The notes under the pieces were generated by a model that saw only the letters and a list, made by a program, of their open reading frames with translations, was not told where the DNA came from and ran no database searches. Positions 43,191-51,690 of a DNA stretch of 64,000 nt are shown one piece after another. The translations under genes and the position numbers were made by a program. This DNA comes from an uncultured Dehalococcoidia bacterium (GTDB lineage Bacteria > Chloroflexota > Dehalococcoidia > Lucifugimonadales > CAJWER01), in the NCBI GenBank assembly GCA_958296115.1, contig OY282442.1, positions 2,834,943-2,898,942 on the forward strand, written 5' to 3'. Every line of letters starts with the position of its first letter. Position 1 is the stretch's first letter.

Positions 43191-44600
43191 CTATCCGAAC
43201 TGGTACTCCCGCGTGCCTGCGATGAGAGCCATCACCTCACCTACCCGATTCCTGAAATCCTCGTATCCCGTCTGGGTTCCCAGCTCGACTGGCCCGGCCG
43301 CCGACGCCTGCTCCACCAGCTCCACCCGCGTCTCATCCTTCACCTCCAGCGGCCCCAGCAGGTCCAGGCACTCGTCCACCAGATGCTCAGGGGTCATCCC
43401 GTGCCCGTTGCTCGCGGCGACGCGCTCCACGATGTCCCGCACGCCCGGCAGGTCCGCGTTCCTCACCTGGTCGGCCATGAAGTTCACCCGGTTGATGAGA
43501 GCGCCGCTGTTGATCCACTCCTTGCCCGTGTGCCAGCCCTCCACGCTCGGCGGGTCGAGCAGCGACTGGCCCATGTAGCCGGTCTGGTTGCCCAGGTCCC
43601 CCCAACGCGGGTCCGGCGCGTTCATGTCGCCCGTCAACCTCAGCGTGCCAGCCACGACCTCCGCCGGGTTCCGCACCTTCTGGTACTGCGCCTCCCTGAA
43701 GAAGCTCGAGTTGAACAGGAACCGCAGAACCGGCGTCATCTCGTAGTCCGACTCGACGAACACCTCGCAAAGCTCCCGTATGGCGCCCGGGTCGCGCGGC
43801 GGCTCTATCGGCCATGCGGGAACCTGCGGCTCGTCGGCCACGAAGAAGTTGTACAGGTGCCTCATTATGAACCGATGGCAGGCCGGCTGCCGAACGATGA
43901 CGTCGATCACGTCCTCGCCGTCGAAACGGCCCTCGTGCCCTAAGAAGCTCTTGACCTCGGTGTCGTGGTCCTCAGGGTGGAACTCGAACGGCCACAGGTG
44001 GGGACCCCACAGCAGGGGATGCACCTTCACGCCCATGGTCCAGCCCGTGAAGGCCCGCGAGCACTCGAAGACGTCCTTCTCCGTGTAGTTGCTCGTCCCC
44101 ATCGAGAAGAGCTCCAGCAGCTCCCGACCCCAGTTCTCGTTCGGCGACCTCTTGTGATTCTCGTTCTGGTCGAGCCAATAGAGCATCGCCGGGTCACGGG
44201 CCAGCCGGACCAGCAGGTCCCGGTAATTGCCCATCCCGAACTCCCGGAACAACTGGACCTGCTTCAACATCTGGTACGCGCTCTCCACCTTGGAGTCGCC
44301 TGTGGCGAAGACGTGATGCCAGAAGAGCGCCATCTTCTCCTGCAGCGGACGCTCCGTCGTTACCATCCGGTAGAGCCAGTTGATCTGCCCGGCGGGCACG
44401 CTGAGGCTCCGCTCCGCCATCGGGTGGTAGCGGTAGAGCGTATCCATGTCCGCGTCCGGCTGGCCCTGCGGGTTCAGCAGGAGCTCCAACACGTCCTCGT
44501 AACTCCGCTCCGCCAGCTCTTCTATCTCGCCCCGCCTAGCGCCGAAGCCGGCCCGCCGCATCAGGTGCGCCATCAGCGCTATATTTTCTCTGCTCGCCAT
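43191..44600 (-). CDS. DUF1800 domain-containing protein, copy 2
   Basis: A tandem copy of the neighbouring DUF1800 gene, 469 residues, with GGAGG seven bases before the ATG. It is probably the first gene of the operon. Protein identity to copy 1 is high, but differences cluster in three patches (around residues 60-80, 205-225 and the C-terminus) while long stretches are identical, including silent positions. This suggests a recent duplication with gene conversion. Function is unknown; a paired DUF1800-DUF1501 role is inferred from context. Confidence 0.88.
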   Translation of the reverse strand: MASRENIALMAHLMRRAGFGARRGEIEELAERSYEDVLELLLNPQGQPDADMDTLYRYHPMAERSLSVPAGQINWLYRMVTTERPLQEKMALFWHHVFATGDSKVESAYQMLKQVQLFREFGMGNYRDLLVRLARDPAMLYWLDQNENHKRSPNENWGRELLELFSMGTSNYTEKDVFECSRAFTGWTMGVKVHPLLWGPHLWPFEFHPEDHDTEVKSFLGHEGRFDGEDVIDVIVRQPACHRFIMRHLYNFFVADEPQVPAWPIEPPRDPGAIRELCEVFVESDYEMTPVLRFLFNSSFFREAQYQKVRNPAEVVAGTLRLTGDMNAPDPRWGDLGNQTGYMGQSLLDPPSVEGWHTGKEWINSGALINRVNFMADQVRNADLPGVRDIVERVAASNGHGMTPEHLVDECLDLLGPLEVKDETRVELVEQASAAGPVELGTQTGYEDFRNRVGEVMALIAGTREYQFG

Positions 44601-44799
44601 CCTCGAACCTCCCGTTTATCCTAGTTGCGCTATGCGTCTCGGCTTGGCAATCAATTCCTTCGCAGCGCCCAACTCATACCCTAGGTCCTCGAAAGTCATC
44701 GCATCGACGAGTAGCCACGGCGCGCAGGCCATTGGCAACCGAAAATCCTTCCTCGATGGATAGGATTCTACCAGATGCCATTGGTTTGTGAAGTCCCTT

Positions 44800-45594
44800 T
44801 CATGCGAAATTCGCGCTTGCCGTTCCCAACCCCGTCAACTCGATAGTAACCACGTCGCCGCGCTCTACCCACCTCGTCTCGACCAGGCTTCCGAGGAGGA
44901 CGAACTCGCCCGCGCGAAGCCCCCTGCCGCGCCGCGCCATCGAGTTCGCAAGCCAGGCGAGCGCCTCGAACGGGTGCCCCATGATGTCCGAGCCTGTCCC
45001 AGAGCCGACGTGCGTCCCATTGATCCGCATCGTTCCCTCGACCGCCGCCAGGTTCACGCTCTGCCAGTCGGACACCGGCCGCCCCAGCACGCATCCCGCG
45101 CCGAAGAAGTCGTCGGCTATCAGGGTCGGGGTGTCCATGGCCTTATAGTCCGTCCAGCGGTCGTCCACCACCTCTATCGCCGCCATGACTGCGCCCACGG
45201 AGTGAGCGACCGAGTCCCTATCGTATGGCGCGCCGGCCGGGGGAAGGTCGACGCTCAGCCGGACCGCCGTCTCGCACTCGACGCCGGGATGGAGGAGGCG
45301 GTCGAAGTCGAACGAACCCGATACCTGGCGGACCGTCGTCCCGAAGATCCTCCCGGCGCACGGATTGTCTATCCCCAGGAAGCGTTGCATAACTGGCGTC
45401 GTGCAGCCTATCTTGTGGCCGACCGCCTCGCCCATCCCCGCGTCCATCAGCATGGCGCGCAGCGCGTCCTGCACAACATAGGCGTCGGTCTCGTCAGCCG
45501 GCCGCATCTCAGGGGGCAGAAGGCCCATACGCTCGCCCGCAAGCCGACCCGCGCTCAGAGCCGAAGCCGCTCTGCCTATAGCTCCAGGCTTCAT
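44800..45594 (-). CDS. 2-keto-4-pentenoate hydratase / fumarylacetoacetate-hydrolase-like protein
   Basis: A 264-residue protein of the 2-keto-4-pentenoate hydratase/FAH family. The GHKIGCTT block, the metal-binding Glu pair region HPGVECETAVRL and GRPVSDWQSVNLAA are recognisable. These enzymes act in meta-cleavage pathways of aromatic compounds, hydrating 2-oxopent-4-enoate, or decarboxylate oxalocrotonate. GGAGGA precedes the ATG. It stands alone between the DUF1800 operon and the repeat element, so its pathway partners are not visible, although the HpcH-type aldolase at 29653 could serve the same kind of pathway. Confidence 0.8.
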   Translation of the reverse strand: MKPGAIGRAASALSAGRLAGERMGLLPPEMRPADETDAYVVQDALRAMLMDAGMGEAVGHKIGCTTPVMQRFLGIDNPCAGRIFGTTVRQVSGSFDFDRLLHPGVECETAVRLSVDLPPAGAPYDRDSVAHSVGAVMAAIEVVDDRWTDYKAMDTPTLIADDFFGAGCVLGRPVSDWQSVNLAAVEGTMRINGTHVGSGTGSDIMGHPFEALAWLANSMARRGRGLRAGEFVLLGSLVETRWVERGDVVTIELTGLGTASANFA

Positions 45595-45674
45595 ACAACC
45601 GAATCCTCCACAAGGGCTTGCCGAATCATACTACACGGTCCCGCCCAAACGCCCAGGTGGTGGACCTGGGAGGA

Positions 45675-45770
45675 GGCAGGGCAATCGCATCCAAATTGCC
45701 CAAAATCGCCGCATGGCTCATCCTCCGCCTTATCCCCTCTCCCTCGACGGGAGAGGGCCAGGGTGAGGGT
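45675..45770 (+). repeat. Dispersed repeat with REP-like palindrome (second location)
   Basis: Homologous to 6344-6465: it shares the GGGCAATCGCATCCAAAT start, CTCATCC and CTTATCCCCTCTCCC, and the palindrome CCCTCTCCC-tcgacg-GGGAGAGGG followed by GGGTGAGGGTG. It lies just upstream of element copy B and may mark an insertion-prone site. Confidence 0.6.
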
Positions 45771-45830
45771 GGCTTCCCTCCCTACTCACCACTCCCCCGA
45801 AATTGCCCCGAAATTGCCCCAAACTGCCCC

Positions 45831-45860
45831 TTGACACCGCGAGAACAGCCGTGCTATTCT
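45831..45860 (+). promoter_or_regulatory. Promoter of the repeated RNA element, copy B
   Basis: TTGACA (45831-45836) and TATTCT (45855-45860), 18 bases apart, with TGC before the -10. Three 10-bp repeats abut the -35 upstream. The same design as copy A with one base changed in the -10. Confidence 0.62.
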
Positions 45861-45866
45861 GGTAGA

Positions 45867-46308
45867 CGGCCCGAAGGGGCGTACTCCAAACGAGCATAGA
45901 GCCCACCTCTACCAAATCTTCAGGGTATTCATGCCGCGGCTGTTGTTGGGACGGGGCCCCCGCGGTACGAGAAGGTCCCTCTATGTTCGGCGCCTCGCCA
46001 GGAGGACGTAGTGCCAAATACGTCTCCCCCGTTCCAGGTGCGGACTCTCGGACGACCGGGAGGACCGTAGCCAGCGCAGCCCGACGCCTTGGCGGGTGGA
46101 AGGACGAAGCGCGAAACGCAGGCGGTCCCGCAAGGGCCCGTCAGCCGTCCGGGAAAGTTAGAGGAGGGGCTGCACCCCCAGTGTCGGCGGGCGATCGACG
46201 TCGGCATCCTCGAAGCAAGTACCGGAGTCACTGCCTTGCAAGGCAAACTCATCTCCCGCGAGAGCGGGAGAAACCAGGAGTAGACAGGACGCGGGTCGTA
46301 AGACCCGC
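45867..46308 (+). ncRNA. Candidate structured non-coding RNA, copy B
   Basis: Predicted transcript of about 440 nt. TGGTAGA (45860-45866) pairs with TCTACCA (45908-45914). GACGTA (46005-46010) pairs with TACGTC (46019-46024). GGGG-CTGCA-CCCC is at 46166-46178, TGCCTTGCAAGGCA at 46232-46245, CTCCCGC-GAGA-GCGGGAG at 46253-46270 and GCGGGTC-GTAA-GACCCGC at 46291-46308. Against copy A, one U-A pair (46009/46020) becomes C-G and the last tetraloop changes GUAA to GCAA, both GNRA. These changes preserve structure and argue for a functional RNA. The identity of the RNA family is unknown to me. Confidence 0.62.
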
Positions 46309-46669
46309 CAAGTACCCTCTCCCTCACGGGGGAAAGGGCCAGGGTGAGGGCAAACGCCCCGCCCTGCGCCCCTCCCCCGAAGGGAAAGGGCTAGGATAAG
46401 GGCGATTCAGGCGGCCAGAACCCGCCAGAGCGCCAACAAAAAGGAGCCGGCCCGAGACGAAACGAACATAGACGAAGGAGCCGAGAAGGCCCAGCCTTCA
46501 TCACCCCTCCCCTCACGGGGAGAGACCCAGGGTGAAGGCAATTCAGCGCGTCCAAAACGCACTCGTGGAAGCGCGCCGCCCCCATCCTGGGAGCGCAGGC
46601 GTCCCGCCTGCCCTTCCACCAATCCCGCGAATCCTGATTCAGACGCCTGTGGGGAGGAGGAGAGGTTTG

Positions 46670-46698
46670 TTGACAGGCTTGGGCCTCCGCGCTAGGAT
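46670..46698 (+). promoter_or_regulatory. Predicted promoter of the hopanoid operon
   Basis: TTGACA (46670-46675) and TAGGAT (46693-46698) are separated by 17 bases. The predicted transcription start near 46705 is 35-80 bases before the candidate starts of the polyprenyl synthase gene. Confidence 0.65.
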
Positions 46699-46784
46699 GC
46701 GACGACGGTTCCCGACGGGACAACTTGACCGGGTGACGGTTGATCAATTCCACTTTCCACCTCGATACGAAGCCGAGGGCAGGG

Positions 46785-47792
46785 TTGCCGTTGGTCTTCG
46801 ACCGCTACAAATCGGATGTCGACGCGGCCCTGCGGGCTAGCCTTTCGAGCGGCATTTCGCCCGTGTACGAGATGCTCAGATACTCGATGGGCTGGGTGGA
46901 CGTATCGGGCAAGCCCACCTTCGCGACGGAGGGCAAGGCGCTCCGCCCGACACTCTGCCTACTCGCGTGCGAGGCGGCCGGAGGGGCGAGGGCCGACGCC
47001 ATACCCGCCGCCGCCGCGCTGGAGCTGATCCACGACTTCTCCCTGATCCACGACGAGATCCAGGACCGGGATGAGACCAGGCGGCACAGGCCCACCCTCT
47101 GGACGGTCTGGGGAGAGGCGAAAGCGCTGGTCGCGGGCAATGTCCTCCGAATCGTCGCCGACATGGCGCTCTGGGGCTACAGCGGCCGCCGCAACGGGCT
47201 CGCGGTGGCCGCCCTAATGACCCAGGCGTACCTGGAGATGATAGAGGGCCAATACCTAGACATGCGCTACGAAGGGCGCAGCGACATCACTCTGGACGAC
47301 TACATGAGCATGATCTCGCGCAAGACAGGGGCGCTGATCCGGTGCTCCCTAGTAGCCGGCGCCACGATAGGCTTCCGCAGCCCGGCCGCCGTCGAGGCGT
47401 TCGAAGCCTCTGGCCGGGCCTTTGGCATGGTCTTCCAAGTACGTGACGACTACCTGGGGGTCTGGGGTGACGAGGCTGCGACGGGAAAGCCCGTCGGGGC
47501 GGATATTCGCCGAAAGAAGAACGCCTTCCCCTTCGTGTATTCTATATCGCGGGCATCAGCGAAGGACAGAGATGCGCTCCTGGAGATATACGGCCAGCCG
47601 GAAGTAGACGACGGAGACGTAACCGCCGCCCTCGGTATAATGGAGCGGTTGGGCGCGAAGGAAGAGGCGCAGGCGCTCGCCAAGCTCCACTCGGACAGGG
47701 CCGTGGCGGCCCTCGACGAGGTCGATATGCTCCCGGAGGCCCGCAGGGACATCGAGGACATCGCGCACTTCCTCCTGGTGCGCGACCGCTAA
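46785..47792 (+). CDS. Polyprenyl synthetase (isoprenyl diphosphate synthase)
   Basis: A trans-isoprenyl diphosphate synthase of about 335 residues, probably making farnesyl or geranylgeranyl diphosphate for squalene and hopanoid synthesis. The first aspartate-rich motif reads IHDEIQDRDETRR, i.e. D-E-x-x-D instead of the usual D-D-x-x-D. The second reads VRDDYLGVWGDEAATGKP, with Gly in place of the third Asp, a form seen in several actinobacterial-type synthases. TTG 46785 is favoured by GAGGG five bases upstream; TTG 46740 in the same frame is an alternative. It leads the operon with hpnH, hpnG, shc and a squalene/phytoene synthase. Confidence 0.88.
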   Translation: MPLVFDRYKSDVDAALRASLSSGISPVYEMLRYSMGWVDVSGKPTFATEGKALRPTLCLLACEAAGGARADAIPAAAALELIHDFSLIHDEIQDRDETRRHRPTLWTVWGEAKALVAGNVLRIVADMALWGYSGRRNGLAVAALMTQAYLEMIEGQYLDMRYEGRSDITLDDYMSMISRKTGALIRCSLVAGATIGFRSPAAVEAFEASGRAFGMVFQVRDDYLGVWGDEAATGKPVGADIRRKKNAFPFVYSISRASAKDRDALLEIYGQPEVDDGDVTAALGIMERLGAKEEAQALAKLHSDRAVAALDEVDMLPEARRDIEDIAHFLLVRDR

Positions 47793-47820
47793 CGCTACCC
47801 ACGAATACGGAGAATCACGG

Positions 47821-48846
47821 ATGGCTAGACCCTTGGAGCTGGCGCTCAGGCTCGCGTGGTATATCACGAAGAAGAAGGTTGCGGGCGCGCGGCGCTTCCC
47901 GCTGGTAACGATGCTCGAGCCACTGGAGAAGTGCAACCTGGCCTGCGAGGGCTGCGGTAGAATCAGGGAGTACGAGCCGGTGATCGACCGGATGCTGACG
48001 GTCGACCAGTGCATCGCCGCTGTCGAAGATTCCGGGGCTCCGGTGGTAACGATTGCGGGCGGGGAGCCTACGCTTCACCCGCGGATCGACGAGATAGTCA
48101 GGCGGATCATAGAACGGAAGCGGTTCGTCTACATGTGTACGAACGCGCTGCTGATGGAGCGCGTGATGAAGGACATCCCGCCCTCCAAGTACTTCTGCTT
48201 CGTGGTGCATCTCGACGGTATGGAGGATGCCCACGACAGGTCGGTGTACCGCAAGGGCGTGTTCAAGATCGCGGTTCGCGCTATCAGGGCCGCGCTGGAC
48301 CAAGGCTACCGAGTAACGACGAACACGACCGTATTCAACGGGTGCGACGAGGACGACCTGATAGAGATGTTCACGATGCTCACGGAGATGGGCGTCGAGG
48401 GCTGCAACGTGTCGCCTGGGTACAAGTTCGAGTCGGTGCCGAACCAAGAGCTCTTCATCTCGCGTCAGAAGGCCCGCAGGATCTTTTCCAACGTGCTGGA
48501 CCCCAAGCGCAAGCTGCGGTTCTACAACAACCCGCTCTACCTCGATTTTCTGCGGGGCAGCCGGGAGTACCAGTGCTCGGCGTGGTCGAACCCCACGTAC
48601 ACCACCATGGGATGGCGCGAGCCGTGCTACCTGCTGGGGGACCGGCATACCCAGAACGTGGGCGACCTATATTCGGACGAGCTCTGGGAGCGGTATGGGA
48701 TAGGCAAGGATCCCAGGTGCGCCAACTGCATGATGCACTGCGGGTTCGAGTCGGCGTCTATATTCGAGGCGCTGGGCAAGCCGCGTGACATGGTGAAGCT
48801 CGTGCGCGAGGGCGCCGTTCGGAACAGCGGCGTCGGAATTGGCTGA
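47821..48846 (+). CDS. hpnH: Adenosyl-hopene transferase HpnH (radical SAM)
   Basis: HpnH is a radical SAM enzyme that joins a 5'-deoxyadenosyl group to hopene (diploptene), the first step to bacteriohopanepolyols. The 341-residue protein has the CxxxCxxC cluster motif CNLACEGC at residues 38-45 and a following TIAGGEPTLHP block. A C-terminal Cys-rich region (DPRCANCMMHCGFES) could hold an accessory site. It ends in a short overlap region with hpnG. Length and start (ATG shortly after the polyprenyl synthase stop) are normal. Its presence with hpnG and shc shows the cell makes side-chain-extended hopanoids. Confidence 0.93.
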   Translation: MARPLELALRLAWYITKKKVAGARRFPLVTMLEPLEKCNLACEGCGRIREYEPVIDRMLTVDQCIAAVEDSGAPVVTIAGGEPTLHPRIDEIVRRIIERKRFVYMCTNALLMERVMKDIPPSKYFCFVVHLDGMEDAHDRSVYRKGVFKIAVRAIRAALDQGYRVTTNTTVFNGCDEDDLIEMFTMLTEMGVEGCNVSPGYKFESVPNQELFISRQKARRIFSNVLDPKRKLRFYNNPLYLDFLRGSREYQCSAWSNPTYTTMGWREPCYLLGDRHTQNVGDLYSDELWERYGIGKDPRCANCMMHCGFESASIFEALGKPRDMVKLVREGAVRNSGVGIG

Positions 48847-48859
48847 AGGGCGCGCTGGG

Positions 48860-49555
48860 ATGTTTGTGGTAATAGCGGCCCTGGACCTGGAGGTGGCGGG
48901 GTTCATTCGCCGGCGCGGGTTGCGCCGAGCGGAGGGGCCGGACGGGATTGAGGCTTTCGAGGGCGAGGGCGCCGCCGCGCTGATCTCCGGCGTGGGGAAG
49001 GAGCGTGCGGAGAGGGCGGCGGAGATTGCCGTGTCGCGGTATTCCCCGGACGTTGTGGTGTCGGCGGGGGTGGGGGGCGCGACGACGGAGGAGTACAAGA
49101 CGGGGGACGTGCTGGAGTGCGGGCGCGTGGCCGCAGGCTCGGCGCTCGGCATCGAGACGCCGGTGATCGAGATGGATGGCGACGGCGCTCATCTGTGCTT
49201 GACGGTTCCTGGGCTCATCGGCTATCCAGAATCGAAGCGGGCTATCGGTCTTATGGACGTCGCGGTGGTGGACATGGAGAGCTACTGGGTTGCGGATACC
49301 GCCGTTCGGCGCGGCGTAGAGGCGAGGGTGGTCCGGGCTATAATAGACGAGGTTGATTATGAGATTCCCGCCTGGGTATGGGGTATGAAGAAGAGAGGTG
49401 GAGCGTTGAGGATGTTGGCGAGACGGCCCTGGAGGACGCCGGCGCTGATGAAACTGGCGTGGAAAGCGGAGGTTGCCGAGCGCGCGTTGAATCGGGCGCT
49501 GGTCTCGATGGCGGGGGAGTTCATATACGGGCGCGTTGGAGGTCGTGAGAATTGA
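48860..49555 (+). CDS. hpnG: Hopanoid-associated nucleoside phosphorylase HpnG-like
   Basis: HpnG is thought to cleave adenine from adenosylhopane to give ribosylhopane (phosphoribohopane). The protein of about 231 residues has the nucleoside phosphorylase-like fold: MFVVIAALDLEVAGF start, VVSAGVGGAT, and VAVVDMESYWVA (the Glu of the purine site). I prefer ATG 48860, with GAAGGG upstream, to a TTG at 48839 that overlaps hpnH. The stop overlaps the TTG of shc. Function is assigned from fold and neighbours. Confidence 0.85.
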   Translation: MFVVIAALDLEVAGFIRRRGLRRAEGPDGIEAFEGEGAAALISGVGKERAERAAEIAVSRYSPDVVVSAGVGGATTEEYKTGDVLECGRVAAGSALGIETPVIEMDGDGAHLCLTVPGLIGYPESKRAIGLMDVAVVDMESYWVADTAVRRGVEARVVRAIIDEVDYEIPAWVWGMKKRGGALRMLARRPWRTPALMKLAWKAEVAERALNRALVSMAGEFIYGRVGGREN

Positions 49556-51642
49556 GGCGGCGGGTTGACGCGGGAGTTAGCCACATAGAGGAATCATGGG
49601 TGGACAGGCGGGCGCTCGACCAGGCCATCAAGCGCGCTCAGCGGTCGCTGCTGGAGCGCCAGTACCCAGACGGTTACTGGTGGGGCGAGCTGGAGTCGAA
49701 CCCGTCTATCGAGGCCGAGCAGGTGCTGCTGACACATTTTCTCGGGCTTGGAGACCCGGAGACGTGGGGGAAGCTTGCGCGCCACATCCTTTCCAGGCAG
49801 CGAGAGGACGGGACCTGGGGGCAGTACTACGACGCGCCTGGGGACCTGAGCACTTCTATCGAATGCTACTTCGCGCTCAAGCTGGCGGGACATCGGCCCG
49901 ACGAGCCGTACATGCGGAAGGCGCGGAGCTTCATACTCTCGAAGGGCGGCGTGCCGAACGCCCGCGTCTTCACGAAGATATGGCTTGCGCTGTTCGGGCA
50001 GTGGGACTGGCGCGGCGTTCCGGCGCTGCCGCCTGAGATGATGCTGCTGCCATCGTGGTTTCCGGGCAACATCTACGACTTCGCATCGTGGGCGAGGGCG
50101 ACGATAGTGCCGATGCTCATAATCCTGGACCGCAAGCCGATACGGGAGGTTCCGGCCGGCGCGGCTCTCGACGAGCTCTATCCGCAGTCTCGCTCTGAGA
50201 TCAATTATTCGCTGAGGCGCCCAAAGCGGCTGGTGGGGTGGGAGGCGCTGTTCTACGCGGGCGACGTTCTGCTGAGGCGCCTGGAGAAGGTGCCGTGGAA
50301 GCCGACCCGCAACCAGGCCATCAAGTCGGCGGAGATGTGGATACTCGACCACCAAGAACAGGACGGCAGCTGGGGGGGCATCCAGCCGCCGTGGGTGTAC
50401 TCCCTCATGGCGTTGTCGTGCCTGGGCTACCCGTCTGACCACCCGGTGATAGCCAAGGGCATGGCAGGCTTCCACAACTTCGCCATCGAAGAGGACGACA
50501 CGATGCGGCTGCAGGCGTGCGTGTCTCCTCTCTGGGATACGGCGCTGGCGATGATAGGGCTGCTCGATTCCGGGCTGCGGCCGGACCATCCCTCGCTGGT
50601 GAAGGCCGGCGAATACCTGCTCGACCAGCAGGCGCTCAACGGGGGGGATTGGCAGGTCAAGGCCAAGGGCGTGCCCGCGGGTGGCTGGGCCTTCGAGTTC
50701 CACAACGACGGCTATCCCGACGTGGACGACACCGCCGAGATAGCGATGGCGTTGTCGCGCGTGCGGTTCCAGTCCGCCGAGCGGGTGGATGGCGCTGTCG
50801 CGCGCGCGGTGGCGTGGACGCTGGGGATGCAGTGCGGCAACGGGGGTTGGGGCGCCTTCGACAAGGACAACACCCGGTCGTTCATATCGAAGATACCCTT
50901 TGCGGACTTCGGGGAGACGATTGACCCCCCGAGCGTGGACGTGACGGCTCACGTGGTGGAGATGCTGGGGCAGCTCGGCCACGACCTGCGGGAGGAGGCC
51001 GTTGCCTCGGCTCTCGACTATATCCTCTCGGAGCAGGAGCCCGATGGGCCGTGGTTCGGGCGCTGGGGAGTGAACTACATCTACGGCACGGGCGCGGTCG
51101 TGCCGGCGCTGGAGGCGGTCGGATTCGACATGTCCAGCGAGCCCGTGCAGAGGGCGGTCCGGTGGATCGAAGAGCGGCAGAACGAGGACGGGGGCTGGGG
51201 TGAGAGCTGCAAGTCATACGTGGCGCCGGAGGCGAAGGGGCGCGGCCCGAGCACCCCCTCGCAGACCGCCTGGGCGCTGCTGGCGCTGATTGCGGCGGGC
51301 AGAGCTTCGAGCCAGGCGGCGGAGCGCGCCGTCCGCCGCCTGGTGGAATCGCAGGACGGCAACGGCTCATGGGACGAGCCGTACTTCACGGGCACGGGGT
51401 TTCCGGGATACGGGATAGGCCAGCGGCTCGACCGCTACCTCACGCCTGAAGACGATGGATACCAGGGCGAGGAGCTGCCCGCGGGGTTCATGATCAACTA
51501 CCACATGTACCGCAGCTACTGGCCCCTGATGGCGTTGGGCCGTTACCGCAAAGCCCTATCCGGCGATGCGCCGCGCTGGCGAGGCGGCCGGCGCGGATAT
51601 GGCGCGCCGCAGCGAAAGCAGGCGGTCTTGCTTGCGCAATGA
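49552..51642 (+). CDS. shc: Squalene-hopene cyclase
   Basis: SHC cyclises squalene to hopene and hopanol at the membrane. The protein of up to 696 residues carries the catalytic DVDD (about 390-393, in PDVDDTAEIAMALSRV) and multiple QW motifs such as REDGTWG, QEQDGSWGG, QCGNGGWGAF, QNEDGGWGES and QDGNGSWDEPYFTGTGFPG. The N-terminal LERQYPDGYWWGELE and a hydrophobic C-terminal region are typical. A TTG at 49552 overlaps the hpnG stop; a GTG at 49600 with GAGGA seven bases before it is a credible shorter start. It is the core gene of the hopanoid operon. Confidence 0.96.
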   Translation: MRRRVDAGVSHIEESWVDRRALDQAIKRAQRSLLERQYPDGYWWGELESNPSIEAEQVLLTHFLGLGDPETWGKLARHILSRQREDGTWGQYYDAPGDLSTSIECYFALKLAGHRPDEPYMRKARSFILSKGGVPNARVFTKIWLALFGQWDWRGVPALPPEMMLLPSWFPGNIYDFASWARATIVPMLIILDRKPIREVPAGAALDELYPQSRSEINYSLRRPKRLVGWEALFYAGDVLLRRLEKVPWKPTRNQAIKSAEMWILDHQEQDGSWGGIQPPWVYSLMALSCLGYPSDHPVIAKGMAGFHNFAIEEDDTMRLQACVSPLWDTALAMIGLLDSGLRPDHPSLVKAGEYLLDQQALNGGDWQVKAKGVPAGGWAFEFHNDGYPDVDDTAEIAMALSRVRFQSAERVDGAVARAVAWTLGMQCGNGGWGAFDKDNTRSFISKIPFADFGETIDPPSVDVTAHVVEMLGQLGHDLREEAVASALDYILSEQEPDGPWFGRWGVNYIYGTGAVVPALEAVGFDMSSEPVQRAVRWIEERQNEDGGWGESCKSYVAPEAKGRGPSTPSQTAWALLALIAAGRASSQAAERAVRRLVESQDGNGSWDEPYFTGTGFPGYGIGQRLDRYLTPEDDGYQGEELPAGFMINYHMYRSYWPLMALGRYRKALSGDAPRWRGGRRGYGAPQRKQAVLLAQ

Positions 51643-51690
51643 TGATAGAATAACGTTGGTCTTAGGGTTGCGTCACTTGAGAGGTTGTGA

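Larger units (their letters stand above)
45797..46478 (+). repeat. Two-copy inverted element, copy B
   Basis: The plus-strand copy of the element at 19388-20098. It contains three AAATTGCCCC-type iterons (45798-45830), a TTGACA promoter, the structured RNA (45867-46308), REP-like palindromes at 46315-46350 and about 46370-46395, and a tail ending GAACATAGACGAAGG. It differs from copy A by scattered substitutions and small indels, and carries 15-25 bases in the tail that copy A lacks. Between the hydratase gene and the hopanoid operon (45595-46669) nothing else coding is seen. A further REP-like palindrome is at 46505-46537 and a GCAGGCGTCCCGCCTGC palindrome near 46592. Confidence 0.8.

Noticed and set aside
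46089-46283. Open frame inside element copy B, similar to 19549-19806 minus in copy A (MAGGRTKRETQAV start)
   Set aside because: It overlaps four strong hairpins. The two copies are too similar in this part to tell coding from RNA constraint, and I see no ribosome site or known domain, so I keep it as RNA.
45867-46308. RNase P RNA, tmRNA, SRP RNA or intron
   Set aside because: The conserved core sequences of these RNAs (for example ACAGAA.GGCUUA of RNase P, the tmRNA GGTTCGA end, intron domain V) are not seen, and rnpB-type genes are normally single copy.
45929-46327. Opposite-strand open frame in the element (MPTSIARRHWGCSP region), also present in copy A
   Set aside because: A shadow of the same GC-rich RNA; no ribosome site and no recognised fold.
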